23,539 nucleotides of DNA from contig CDRNVI010000183.1 in NCBI GenBank assembly GCA_977017575.1, positions 1-23,539 on the forward strand. Direction: 5' to 3'. This DNA is from Paramoeba atlantica (lineage: Eukaryota; Discosea). Of the stretch, positions 9,258 to 19,140 are shown piece after piece. Every line of letters starts with the position of its first letter. The stretch's first letter is position 1. The notes beneath the pieces were generated by a model, which saw only the letters and a list, made by a program, of their open reading frames with translations, was not told the DNA's origin and did no database searches. The translations under genes and the position numbers were made by a program.

Positions 9258-10720
9258 TTGTGGAAAGACAAAAGGAAAGAAGCTCACCTTTTCAAAGAAC
9301 TATGGAAACTCCAAACAATCATCAAACATCTTGTAAAAACCAGGATTTTAAAGAAAACTTCAGCTATACATTCTTTCTCTTCATTGGAACTCGAACTCCT
9401 TCATACAGCTGTGATAGAATGGAATGGCTCTCAAGATGACAAGAAATGGAGAATCAAAGCTATTCTTAGAATGATCAAAGCTGAGATGGATCGAACTGCA
9501 GTTCTTGAACAACAACTTGGAATTTTTGTGGATGAACACCCCTCACATCCTAGTTGTAAATTTTTTCCCTGTATTAAAAATGTAATTGTAGATGGAGTGA
9601 TTTCTTGTAATGATAATGTGGTTAAAAAAGCAATTAAGGACTTTTGAGAAAGCCTTCTCAGTACAGAAAGACCATATAATAAGGATTTTCTTGACAAATT
9701 GATTGCTGACCATCATTTTCACTTTTCCTTAGTTGAGATATATAATGTTGATAGAAAGAAAGTTGATAAACTTCTTTAGAGAACCAATAACACCAGCACA
9801 GAACCTGATGGTATTCCTTTCTCTTTATATAAGGCGACACAAGAAAAGTATTTTGACATGTGGGTGGAATTAATTCAACAAGCAGGTGAGATTATGGAAT
9901 TCCCCCCCTCTTTTGGTGAGAGCCAATTTTGTTTGATTCCCAAAGTCGAGAATATCCTCCATTCTGACCAATTTCGATCAATCAGTGTTATCAATTCAGA
10001 TTATTGGATTGTGATGAGATATTGGGTAAAATAGCTGATGGAAATTGCAAGTGGAGTAATTTCTAAAGAATAGCATGTGATGTTTAAGGGGAGGTCAATT
10101 GATGAAGCAGTGGAATCAGTATATGACTTTTTTTATGAAGCTTTGGTAGAAGGAAAAGATATGACCCTCCTCCAACTAGACTTTTGCAAAACATATGATT
10201 ATGTGAATCATGATGCATTTCTTTATATTTTCAAAGGTTTGAACACCTCCCCTCAAGCAATCTATGTTGTTGAGAAGGTGCTTTGAGAATCTGTAACCTG
10301 GCTGCCGAATATTGGTGAATCCAAGAGGGGAGGCAACAATGAATCAATCCAAAGTTGAACTGGTGTTAGACAAAGATGCTCAATCTCCCCCCTTTTGTTT
10401 GAAATTGTGTTTGACATCCTCTTGGTGAGCTTGAAGAAGGAATATAATCCCTAAGACCTATCAGGCTTTATGGATGACTTGGGGATAGTGATTCAGAAAG
10501 TTGAAACCATCAATTCTCTCACTCCAACCTTCAAGAAATATAAAGAAGTGACTGAAGCTAAACTGAACTTTAATAAGTGTTTTGTCCTCTCAACTGAGTC
10601 TTTCAAACCTGTAGGCCCCTAGGCTGAGATGGCAAGATCCAATTATTGTGGTGATGAAACTGTATATCTGGGAGTGAGGTTGAGTAAATGGTTATCTCCT
10701 CTTAAGGATTGAGAGAAAGT
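9258..10720 (+). pseudogene. LINE C reverse transcriptase domain, broken
   Basis: From the linker WKDKRKEAHLFKELWKL onward the translation follows copy A closely. RT blocks include EPDGIPFSLYKA (about 9800), LIPKVENILHSDQFRSIS, LDFCKTYDYV (motif A, about 10175-10205, with the catalytic Asp that A lacks), GVRQRCSISPLLF (motif B) and FMDD (10467-10478). The 'AGPDG' block has lost its Gly and 'RQGCP' is RQRCS, again by G-to-A or C-to-T change. Several stops interrupt the frame, so this copy makes no enzyme. Confidence 0.88.
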
Positions 10721-11289
10721 GATCTTAAAGATGAAGAAAGTTGGAGCAACAATCAAAAAAAGAGGTGGCAATTTTTGCTCAAGAGTAAGGATGGTTAATA
10801 CCTATCTAACTCCATGCATGGGATATTTAGCGAGATTCAAACTGATTCCAAAATCTGTTGCCTCCTTGATGTGGAAATCCATCCGCTCAGCTTTAGGTGC
10901 CTATGCCAATACAAAAACCTCCATTCTTACCTTATGCTATCCTTTCTTGGACTCAAACCCCCAACTGCACCATCCAATTGTTTTTAACTGAGCCCTCCTC
11001 ACTTCTTGTCCACTGATGAGGAGTGATTATTGGAGTCCTCTCTCCATTGGAGCCATGCAAAAGGATGCTCTTTTTGCAACCCAAAGCCTCTCTGCCAAAG
11101 TTGTATTTGGTCAGGCCACTTGAGTTGCTTATTCCAAGATGTCTCAAGTGATCCCTATTAAAATCAAGAATCTGTATGTGAGTGAAAGAAGAGCTGAGTG
11201 TGTAGTGTACAATTTGATACATGTAATTAAACCCTAACTTAAGAGAAATTTGATTAAGTTCCTAATAAGAGAGCTGCCTACAAGAAACA

Positions 11290-12420
11290 AGTTGGCTCAC
11301 TTTACAAACCAAAACTCAAGTTGCCAACTCTGCCACTGAGAAAAAGAGTTGTGAACTCATCTTCTAGAAGAATGTTCTGTGGCTGAGAGTCTCCTCCAAA
11401 CAATGGAAAGGAAATGTATTTTGTTGAATGTACCCAGCTGGCAAGAAACTAAGAATATGTGTAGCCTTGTTTCAAATTTTCTCACCAAACAAGAAACCTC
11501 TGTGGTGAGTGTTGCTCTGTTGAGTTTGTGGCTCATAGTGTGTGTGGAAGGATTGAAATCACTTTAATATGCTACTGAAATTTTTGAAAAAATCCTGAGA
11601 AAAAACAAAATCCTCCCTTAGCTCCCAAAAACTCAAACAAAAAAAGGAACCAAAAAGAAGGAAAGTTTTAAATTTAAAGGCTTTCAAGTGTTTTATGATG
11701 GTTCAGGCTGTACAGACCCTCATCTGGGGGGTGCGGGCTTTGCAGTTTTCAGGGAAGGGAAAGAAATATGTGGTGGGTTTGAAACCATCCCTTTTAGGTT
11801 CAACAATATTGGTGAATTTACAGGCTGTTTGAAAGGAATGTAATGTGCCAAATCAATGACAAATGAGATTGAAGTTGTCAGAAATTGTATGATTCTCACT
11901 AAAGCTGCACCCAAAACCCATGCCATCAAAAACTATGCCTTGAATGAACTACTTTGTGAAATCTGTAAGTTAGCAATATGCTTTGACAAGATAGAATTCA
12001 TCCATATACCCTGAAAACTTAACAAACAAGCTGATGCAATTGCAACTGCTGCAAGTTGGTTTAAAGAGGATGAAACATGTGCTGTGAATAACCATCATTG
12101 GGATCCAAAATTACAACATGTTGCAGAAACCAGTGAAGAGTGGATTATTTTAAATTTAACTCTGTGGAACTGGATCAATTCCCCCCTCATCCATGACTAG
12201 ACTTTCCTCATCTCCTCAGGAAATTTTGTAAGGAAATTTTAAGGAAACATGGTGACAATCTTCCATGTTTTGTTTCCAACCCAAACTGCTCTTGAGAATG
12301 CTTTAATCCTCTTTGTAATAATTACTAAAGATATCCAAGGATGGTTCCATCAGTTCCAAGAGAGCAATCTGGTGAGGAGCTTTATTAAGGAAGATTTTTG
12401 AAGGAATATAATTAACTTCA
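11290..12420 (+). pseudogene. LINE C zinc finger, RNase H and C-terminal tail
   Basis: CQLC is encoded at 11322-11333, followed after a spacer by a decayed H...C pair (zf-RVT-like). The RNase H opens with YDGSG (about 11694-11708) and GGAGFAVF, keeps the GEFTGCLKGM helix with the catalytic Glu (about 11813-11842), and ends near 12000-12050 with an altered HVPREL-like block and ADAIATAA. A WIILNLTLWNWIN-like stretch and the C-terminal tail follow. Frame changes occur. It shows which active-site residues were lost in copy A. Confidence 0.75.
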
Positions 12421-12530
12421 TAGAAACCTTTAAATTGAATTCACTCTTTGGTTTTAAAAGGTGGACAATCAAATGCAGACTCCTTAGTGAGAACTAAAGT
12501 TGGTAAAGAAACTTCAATGCATTCCATGTT

Positions 12531-12757
12531 AAAGAGGGAGATAAATTAAGAGCTTTAGATTATTTTCTCTTTTAATGTACATTTTCCAACCTAAACTTGC
12601 AGAAATTCTAAAGTTCAGTATAAAGACTAACTGAACTAAACTGAAGTTTAAAACTTCACCTTTTGTTAGAAATTAAATAAATATAATTTAATGTAATCAA
12701 ATGATTTAAATTAAAAACTATTAATTGAATAAAGTTTGTTTTAAAAGGAAAAAAAAA
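12531..12757 (+). mobile_element. SINE copy S2, 5'-truncated
   Basis: Matches the 3' half of S1 and S3 (GATAAATT..., GCTTTAGATTATTTTCTC, TTCTAAAGTTCAG, AACTAAACTGAAGTTT, AACTTCACC) and ends in a short A run (12749-12757). It has no pol III boxes. It begins without a break where LINE C stops, so the junction is either a deletion that removed both the LINE tail and the SINE head, or a chimeric insertion. Confidence 0.85.
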
Positions 12758-12930
12758 TTAAAGTAAAGTATTTATCACTAAATAATATAGTTTATCAGTA
12801 AATTACTGTTACTAAATTTTGAAAATTTGTTACAATTTTGTTGTATTCTTCAATATTAAAAAAAAAAAACATAGTGAACTTTTGAAAAATTAGAAAACAC
12901 AACTTTAATCATTTATTTTCATTAAAATTT
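12758..12930. other. AT-rich spacer, no feature recognised
   Basis: About 170 bases of A/T-rich sequence with an A12 run near 12860. I see no reading frame or repeat similarity here. Confidence 0.5.
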
Positions 12931-13378
12931 AGGATTTGTATATGAGAAAAGGAAGAATTGAGTGTAGAGTGTACAATTTAACAAATGCAATTAAACTTTA
13001 ACTTAAAAGAAATTTATTTAAGTTCAAAATAAAAAAATTGCCTTTTAGAGATAAATTAACTCATTTCATAAACTAAAACTCAAATTTCCATCTTTACTGA
13101 GAAAAGAAGTTGTGAACTCATCAATAGGAAGAAGGGTTTATAGCTAAAGATCTCTTTCAAGTAATAGAAAAAAAATGTATTTTGTTGAAAGTACTTACTT
13201 GATAAAAAACTAAAAATGTATCTGGCTTCATTTTAAAATTTCTTACCAAACAAAAAACCTTAGTGGTAAGTGTTATTTTGTTAAATTTGTAGTTTATAGT
13301 ATATGTAAAAGAATTGAAATCACTCTAGTATACTACTAAAATTTTTGAAAAAATTTTGAAAAAGAATAAAATCCTATA
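12931..13378 (+). mobile_element. LINE fragment D, highly decayed
   Basis: Aligns with copy C at about 11170-11620 (for example GAGTGTAGAGTGTACAATTT, then AAATTTATTTAAGTTC, then GTTGTGAACTCATC), covering the thumb-to-zinc-finger part of the LINE. Cytosines and guanines are mostly replaced by T and A, and no frame is open. Both ends are abrupt and no poly(A) tail or duplication is visible, so it is a leftover piece rather than a complete insertion. Confidence 0.85.
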
Positions 13379-13465
13379 AGAAAGTATTTATAACTAAAAT
13401 TATAGTTAAAAAACTTTTAAACTTTTTTTCTTGTAAACTTTTTCTTTTTAATAAAAAAATTTTTT
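13379..13465. other. AT-rich spacer before SINE S3
   Basis: A/T-rich sequence without similarity to the LINE or SINE. Its end (13449-13464, TAATAAAAAAATTTTT) resembles the sequence just after S3 (13890-13904) and may be its target-site duplication, but the low complexity makes this weak. Confidence 0.4.
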
Positions 13466-13889
13466 GTGTTGGCACCTATAGTTTAGTTGTAAATTCAACT
13501 ATATCTAACCTTAGGGAGGCAAGTTCAAATCCTAGTTTTTTGATATTATGGAAAATTTTTTTGGTACTATAGAGTAATTTGATTGAAGTGAGGAGCTTTT
13601 GAAGAAGTGTAAAAATCAGAACAAGTTACATCTCAGCCCTGTTTGCTAAAAAGTTAAAGATAAATTCTCTTTGAAGAAACTTTGGATTATTTTCCCTTCT
13701 GATGTGCATTCTCCAGCCTGAACTTGTAGAAGTTCTAAAGTTCAACATAAAGACTAACTGAACTAAACTAAAGTTTAAAACTTCACCTCTTATTAAAGGT
13801 TAAAAATAAAAAAAATTTAATGTAATTTAAATAATTTAGATTAAGAACTACTAATTGAATAAAATTTGTTTCAAAAAGAAAAAAAAAAA
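13466..13889 (+). mobile_element. tRNA-type SINE, copy S3 (near full length)
   Basis: Same family as S1. It starts GTTGGCACCTATAG, has box A TAGTTTAGTTG (13479-13489) and box B GTTCAAATCC (13523-13532), then the shared body (AAGTGTAAAAATCAGAACAA, CATCTCAGCCCTGTTTG, TTCTAAAGTTCAACATAAAG) and an A-rich tail (13873-13889). It differs from S1 mainly by C-to-T and G-to-A change, so it is an older copy. The two heads read TGCCC (S1) and CACCT (S3), as expected from one ancestral CGCCC. Confidence 0.92.
13479..13532 (+). promoter_or_regulatory. Pol III internal promoter of SINE S3
   Basis: Box A at 13479-13489 is identical to that of S1. Box B at 13523-13532 (GTTCAAATCC) is also identical, although the sequence between them has decayed. 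The spacing is the same as in S1 within a base. Confidence 0.75.
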
Positions 13890-14662
13890 TAATAAAAAGA
13901 TTTTCATTTTATATAAAAAATTTTATTTTGTAAAAAGATTCTTTGTTTTGTGAAAAGAATTTTTGTTTTGTTCAAAGATTTTTCATTTTAAAAAAAAATT
14001 TTTTATTTTAATAAAAGATTTTTCATTTTATAAAAAGATTTTTTGTTTTGTAAAAAGATTTTTTGTTTTAAAAAAAGATTTTTTGTTTTATAAAAAGATT
14101 TTTTATTTTAAAAAAAAATTTTTCATTTTATAAAAAGATTTTTTATTTTATTCAAAGATTTTTTATTTTAATAAAAGATTTTTCATTTTGTTCAAAGATT
14201 TTTCATTTTAAAAAAAGATTTTTCATTTTAATAAAAGATTTTTCATTTTATTTAAAGATTTTTTATTTTAGTAAAAGATTTTTTATTTTGTTAAAAGATT
14301 TTTTGTTTTGTTCAAAGATTTTTCATTTTAATAAAAAATTTTTCATTTTAGAAAAAGATTTTTCATTTTGGAAAAAGATTTTTTATATTATGAAAAGATT
14401 TTTTGTTTTGTTCAAAGAATTTTTGTTTTGTTTAAAGATTTTTCATTTTAAAAAAAGATTTTTTGTTTTGTGAAAAGATTTTTCATTTTATTTAAAGAAT
14501 TTTTATTTTATTCAAAGATTTTTTGTTTTGTTCAAAGATTTTTTATTTTGTTCAAAGATTTTTTATTTTATTCAAAGATTTTTCATTTTGTTTAAAAATT
14601 TTTTATTTTATAAAAAAATTTTTTATTTTATAAAAAAAATTTTATTTTGTGAAAAGAATTAT
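13890..14662. repeat. 20-bp AT-rich minisatellite, about 38 units
   Basis: The unit is roughly TTTTgTTTTgTTcAAAGATT. From 13921 to 14640 thirty-six units follow each other in perfect 20-base phase with no insertion or deletion; partial units extend to both sides. Units vary at a few fixed positions. At unit positions 4-5 they carry CA (13), TG (10) or TA (13), never CG. The open frame across 14288-14473 only reflects the 60-base frame repeat and is not a gene. Confidence 0.95.
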
Positions 14663-14829
14663 TTTTAAAAAGATATTGGTGGATAAAACAAAAGATTAGG
14701 TTTTATTTTATTTTCATACTAAAGTTAAAAAACAATTTTTTTTTTTTTTTTAATTTAAACATCAAAAATACCATTTATTGAAATAAAATATAATTTAGAT
14801 ATCCAAAAATATACTTAAATTAAAAAAAA
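14663..14829. other. AT-rich spacer
   Basis: Contains a T16 run and A-rich stretches with no recognised feature. It separates the minisatellite from LINE fragment E. Confidence 0.5.
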
Positions 14830-15740
14830 ACTTATTTTTTTTAAGAATGCAAGAATTGCAAAAAAATCTTACAAGAAAGTGGATTTTCTATAGTTTTTTG
14901 AACAATACCATCTCAATGTTTCTTTTTCTCCAATAAAGAACTAATTTCCAAGTTGTAATTTTAAATTTGGTCAAAAACTTATTAAAATCATTATTTTTGG
15001 AGAAAGTACTTATCTTCTTAATAAAAGTGTTGATGAAACCATAATTATTAATTAAATACTTAAAAATGAATTTTTTATTCATCTAAATTTTCCATTCCTT
15101 AAATGAAGATTCTCTAATCAGTAGTGATGATCTTTAAAGTCAAATAAGATAACATTGATAAATAATCATTTTAACAAAGCCTTAGACAAAAAAAAGATAT
15201 GATTAATATATTTTCTTTTATAATGAGTAAATTTATTTTATTTTAAACATAATATATAGAGAGAAGTACAACACTATTCAATCTTTTCCATTTGTTTTTT
15301 CTTCATATTTCAGTTGAAATTACCTCCAAAGATATTTATGTTTCTGGAATTCTAACAAAAAAAATAAATAACCTTCTATGAAATAGTAGTTACTTTGAAG
15401 TCAAAGTGACAGTATATATTCAAGATAAAATAGTTTATCAATCCAATAGTCACATGAACTCCAAATAATCCACTTATAATTTGATCAAAGAAACAAAAAG
15501 AAATCTCTTTTACCCCTTCTATCTACTTAACTCTAATAAACAAACCTCTCTTCTTTCCAAAAAAGTTGTTTTTCAACCAAATATACTTCTTCAATTAGTT
15601 TTTGATGAAATTGAGATCACATTTGGAATTAAAATAAGATTTTTAAATTAAAATAAAAAGAGGTTAACAATTTCCAACTATTTTCTAAAAAGTTTTCAAT
15701 TTATCAAAATTTTAAATTTTATTCATGTTTTAGGAAATAA
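14830..15740 (-). mobile_element. LINE fragment E, endonuclease to linker, extremely decayed
   Basis: On the minus strand four blocks match the family in the right order: NFDKLKTF (about 15710, versus HNDEKLNL), DLNFIKN-x-LKKYIWLKN (about 15620, versus DLDHLKNCLRKYLWFKD), GGNFN (about 15315-15330, versus GGDFN) and FINTFIKKISTFS followed by LTKF...TWKLVLYW and VLFKKL (15040-14888, versus FINALINEV..., LTKLKEKAWELV, HLFKELW). The 14888-15082 frame is the best kept part. GC is almost gone. The orientation is opposite to C and D. No ends or duplication were found. Confidence 0.8.
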
Positions 15741-16395
15741 TATATATGTTAGAGAACTTACATTTATTATGTTCAGTTATATTAGCTGAAGATCTATCAC
15801 ATAAATCAACTCTAAGCTTACTCAGAGGATCTAATGAAAGGTACTTTGATTGAATTACATTAGGCAAGTTTGTGATTAGAAAAGGAGTTTCCTAGGAACC
15901 AACACCAAAACTACTTCTGATATCCATCAATTTCTTTTCTTTTTTCTTCTTATTTTTCTTTTTTTTGAGTTTAGTTATTGTTTGTTTATTTATTTTTATT
16001 TTTTTTTTTTTTTTTTTTTTTTTTAAATGACTAACTTCCCTTCCTCACTCTTTCTCCTTGCTTGGATTGTTCTAGTAGACTCTTTATTCATTTTGATTTT
16101 CATAGTTTTTCCCTATACATTGCAAAAAACTAATGAATTTTTTTGAAAGATTTACGAATCAAATCGATTAAGATGACAATTCTATCTGAAAGAGACAAAA
16201 AACGTCAAAGCATAAGGTGTACTAAAAAAGAAATCTTTTGTTTTTCTTTGATTTTCTCAATTCTTTCTTTTGATTGTATGTGGAAAAGTGAAATGATTGA
16301 TTCGGTGGTGTTGTTTTTAATAGTTTGTGAATAAAGAAAAAAAAAAAGAATAACAAACTAAAATATTCACTTGAAATATGAAATAAAAAAGTTCA
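15741..16395. other. AT-rich non-coding stretch with a T26 run
   Basis: 15741-15930 is ordinary A/T-rich sequence with no recognised match. 15931-15998 is T-rich, and 15999-16024 is a run of 26 T. 16025-16395 shows no convincing gene; the 63-codon frame at 16143-16334 has no recognisable motif, and I do not call it. Confidence 0.5.
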
Positions 16396-16905
16396 TTGGT
16401 AAATCAAACAATCTATCATATATCTTTCCAAACCTTTCAACTCTTCTTTTCTTTTAATTTCTTTCTTTTTTCTTTCTGTTTTTCAGTTTTTTTCTCACCT
16501 GCTGCTTTCTTTTCCGAAAAAGAAAAAAAAAATCCAATTCCCAATCAAATGTTGCCACATCATCCATTTTCTTTTTCTTTTTTTGGTTTTTTTTTGGTTT
16601 TTTTTTGGTTTTTTGTTTCGAACAGTTTTTTTTTTTCTTTTTTGTTTGTGAGAAAGAAAGAAAAAAAGAAAAAGAAAGAGAAAGAGAAAGATTCAACAAA
16701 AAAGAGAAAAAAATAAAAAAAAACAAAGAAAAAGGATTGTATGACCAAAATTGATTGAAAAAATCCAAATACAAACCAAAAATAAGATTAAAGAAGAAAA
16801 AAAGAAAAAGAATTGAATTTGTATTGGTCCTATCTTGATGGAAGCTTGAACAACTAAGAAAAAACAAGAACATTTGAATTCTTTTTCACCTCCTTGCCAA
16901 ATTTC
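16396..16905. repeat. Low-complexity pyrimidine block followed by purine block
   Basis: 16435-16645 is dominated by T and C on the + strand, including a TTTTTTTTGG-type repeat (about 16570-16612). 16650-16745 is dominated by A and G. Long frames on either strand here encode only Phe/Ser/Lys runs and are by-products of composition. Confidence 0.75.
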
Positions 16906-16917
16906 AAGAAAAAAAAT

Positions 16918-16929
16918 TAGGGTTTAGGC
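16918..16929 (+). repeat. Short interstitial telomere-like motif
   Basis: TTAGGGTTTAGG, nearly two telomere units, lies about 5.9 kb inside the terminal array in the same orientation. It could also be chance or a plant telo-box-like element. Confidence 0.5.
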
Positions 16930-16989
16930 TGTAGTTTTTTTTGTTTATTTGTTTAAACTTGTTTTCTGAAGCAAATAAAAAAAAAAATT

Positions 16990-16992
<3 letters not shown>

Positions 16993-17032
<40 letters not shown>
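16993..17032. repeat. T40 homopolymer
   Basis: Forty consecutive T residues, flanked by AATT-type sequence. It may be the tail of a minus-strand retroelement, but no element body adjoins it that I recognise. Its length is also prone to sequencing error. Confidence 0.85.
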
Positions 17033-17037
<5 letters not shown>

Positions 17038-17223
17038 TTTAATTTATTTTAATTGTAAACAAAGGAGAAAAAGAAAGATAAAACATTTTGAATATCTTTA
17101 AAGAGGAGCACTTAGAGACTTTACTCTTTAGAGTACAAAGTTTTGCTGAATAGATCTCATGTTTCTCACCATGCTATCAATGAGTGCAATAGAGAGTCAT
17201 TGCTGTGTATATTACAAGAAAGC

Positions 17224-18250
17224 TCAATAGAGATCTTGATCTAATATCATACCTTTCTGCAAAACCTCAGAAGCAATGCACTTCAGAAAGCTTGTTACAT
17301 CTGGTGAAATTGTATTACTTGATGAAGTTAACATAAAAAGAAAGAGAACTTCTACACTTAAAAAGTTGAACAATTTAATTTCTTTAAAGGTCCTCACTTC
17401 TTCAGGGGTGTTGTTATCTCTTCTTGCATTCAACATTTTGATGTGTAGGTGTTTTGGTAGATATTCATTCAGCTTTCAGATTCTCATTATGTGTGAAATT
17501 GCAAGTGGATTTCTGGGGTTGCACATATTTGATGTGCCTGTTGCCATACCTTGAAACCTAGATATTGCATTTCTGTCTTGGACTGAAGTGACTGTAGCAT
17601 CCAAACACAAGTGTCTCCCACCTTACCAATGTTTGAAAGTTAAGTTTGACTTCTTGTTGCAATGACCAATAGAAGGAAAATGGCCATCTAAAACCACATC
17701 AAATTGTACAAGTTTGGAGATTTGGAGAAGCTGTTTCACAAAATGATGATGCCTGTCATTCATACCTTGGTTGTATTTTACATAGTCAGAGAGGTGGAGG
17801 GAACTTGGCATAAGTTTGGAGCAGGCCTTGCAAGTAACAGTGCCTTGACTTGAGAGAGACAAAAGGGTGGGATCTGTAATGTCAAAGTAGCACCAATAAG
17901 CAAAGCAATACTCCTCAGCATTCAAAAAATCTGATCTATTGTAGTGAGTATTTTCTCCCTCAGAATTTGGATAGGCTGTTATCCACACATGAGAAATTGA
18001 GCCAGCTTCATTCTTTCAGAGCACAGCTTGCAGTAGAATAAAGTTATTATTTTGAATTATCTTTTTTCTGTTTTTTTGAAACTGATAGCTGGTGAGCTTC
18101 TTTTAATACTTGAGAGCTGCTGAGTAGTTGGATTCTAGGGGTAGATTGGTGAGCCTAGTGAGGAGTTGGTGAAAGGATAGGTTTTTTGTTTCTGCAATCT
18201 TCCACTCAATGTTAAGTTTAGCTTTAAACTTAACATATACATTGGAGATT
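17224..18250 (-). pseudogene. Broken remnant of a reverse-transcriptase-type C-terminal region
   Basis: The minus strand shows coding-like stretches in one direction: NLSFHQLLTRLTNLPLESNY (about 18180-18120), then VWITAYPNSEG, FLNAEEYCFAYWCYFDITD, TCKAC, LHLSDYVKYNQG, RHHHFVKQLLQ (17988-17720), then HLCLDATVTS, and FNFLSVEVLF (17436-17224). The order A/V-W-x-T-A-x-P, C-x2-C...H...C, R-H-x3-V, then L-D-x-T-V and a hydrophobic V-E-V/T block recalls the C-terminal zinc and nuclease-like region of a widespread class of retroelement proteins. The identification is from memory of the pattern and is tentative. It differs from the LINE family A-E. It is broken in several places; the overlapping + frame (17276-17554) is its shadow. 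Confidence 0.4.
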
Positions 18251-19140
18251 GCTTGTTTCTCAAGGAAATCATTTTTTTTTTTTCAATGAAAGAGATTTTT
18301 ATTCAAAATAGATGGTTGTAAGAGAAAGAAATAGAAAGAAAAAAAGAGAGAAAAAGAGAAAGAGAAAAAGAGAAAAAGAGAAGAAAAGAGAGAAAAGAAA
18401 AAGAAAGAGAGGATAGAAGAGAGAAAGAAAAAGAAAAAAAAAGAAAAAGAATTAAATTGTTACCTTCTTTGGAATGAAGAGGAGTGTTGTGTATTGTGCA
18501 CAGAATTATTGAAATGAAAACTGAATCTTTTTGAAGATTAAAAAGATATTTCACAAATCCTAGGAATAAAATGAAAAAGAGAATTTAAGTGAGAAAAAAA
18601 GAAAAAGAAAGAAAGAAAAGAAAAGGAGAAAGAGAGAGCATTGGAGAGAAAAAGGAGAAGAAAAGAAAAAAAGAGAGAAAAAAAGAGAAAGAAAAAGAAA
18701 GAAAGAAAAAAGAAAAAAAGAAAAGAAAGAAAAACCAATAATCAATCAATGTGAAGAGAACACACACATACACACAAAGAGAGAGAGAGAGAAAAAGAGC
18801 ATCAAATTCAAGGTGGGTAGGGAAGGATTAATGATTCACTTAAATAAAAAGTATTTAAAAAAAAAAAGAAAAAAAAGAAGAAAAAGAAAAAAAAAACCTT
18901 TCTGTATTATTGTCTTTTTTGTGTTCAAGAAAGTTGAAAAAGAAAAAACTCACAAAAATACCATATTATCATATTCAATGAAAGTGAATTAAAAAGGAAA
19001 AAAAAAAAAAAGAAAAGAAAAGAAGAAAAGAAAAAGAAAAGAAAAAAGAAGAAAAAAGAAGAAAAAAGAAGAAAGAAGAAAGAGAAAAAGAGAAAGAAGA
19101 AAGAGAAAAAGAGAAAGAGAAAGATGAGAGAGAGAAAAGA

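Larger units (their letters stand above)
7041..12530 (+). mobile_element. LINE copy C, longest copy, 3' end missing
   Basis: A copy of about 5.5 kb carrying the middle region, Lys/Glu linker, endonuclease, reverse transcriptase, zinc finger and RNase H of the same family as A and B. It begins about 120 bases of element sequence after the SINE site of B, so it is 5'-truncated. It ends at TTCCATGTT (about 12530), losing the C-rich tract, AATAAA and tail seen in copy A. Differences from A are overwhelmingly C-to-T and G-to-A: in the gap-free comparison 9521-9640 versus 541-660, 11 of 13 are of that type. Many stops arise this way (Trp, Gln and Arg codons). It is a dead, old copy. Confidence 0.92.

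Noticed and set aside
7041-12530. Repeat-induced point mutation (fungal RIP) as the cause of the C-to-T bias
   Set aside because: RIP is known from filamentous fungi, which generally have TTAGGG telomeres, and the plant-like LINE domain order argues for a green-lineage host. Methylation decay explains the CG pattern. Not fully excluded.
14288-14473. Open frame with repeated Phe/Lys pattern
   Set aside because: It lies wholly in the 20-bp minisatellite; three units make a 60-base frame repeat, so the frame is a by-product.
13890-14662. CRISPR-like array
   Set aside because: Units are contiguous without unique spacers, and the setting is a eukaryotic chromosome end.
16143-16334. Small open frame of 63 codons
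   Set aside because: No motif, no homologous copy in the window, AT-rich surroundings with T runs; length is within chance.
17276-17554. Open frame on the + strand of 92 codons
   Set aside because: It is the complement of the better supported minus-strand remnant, which carries recognisable blocks.
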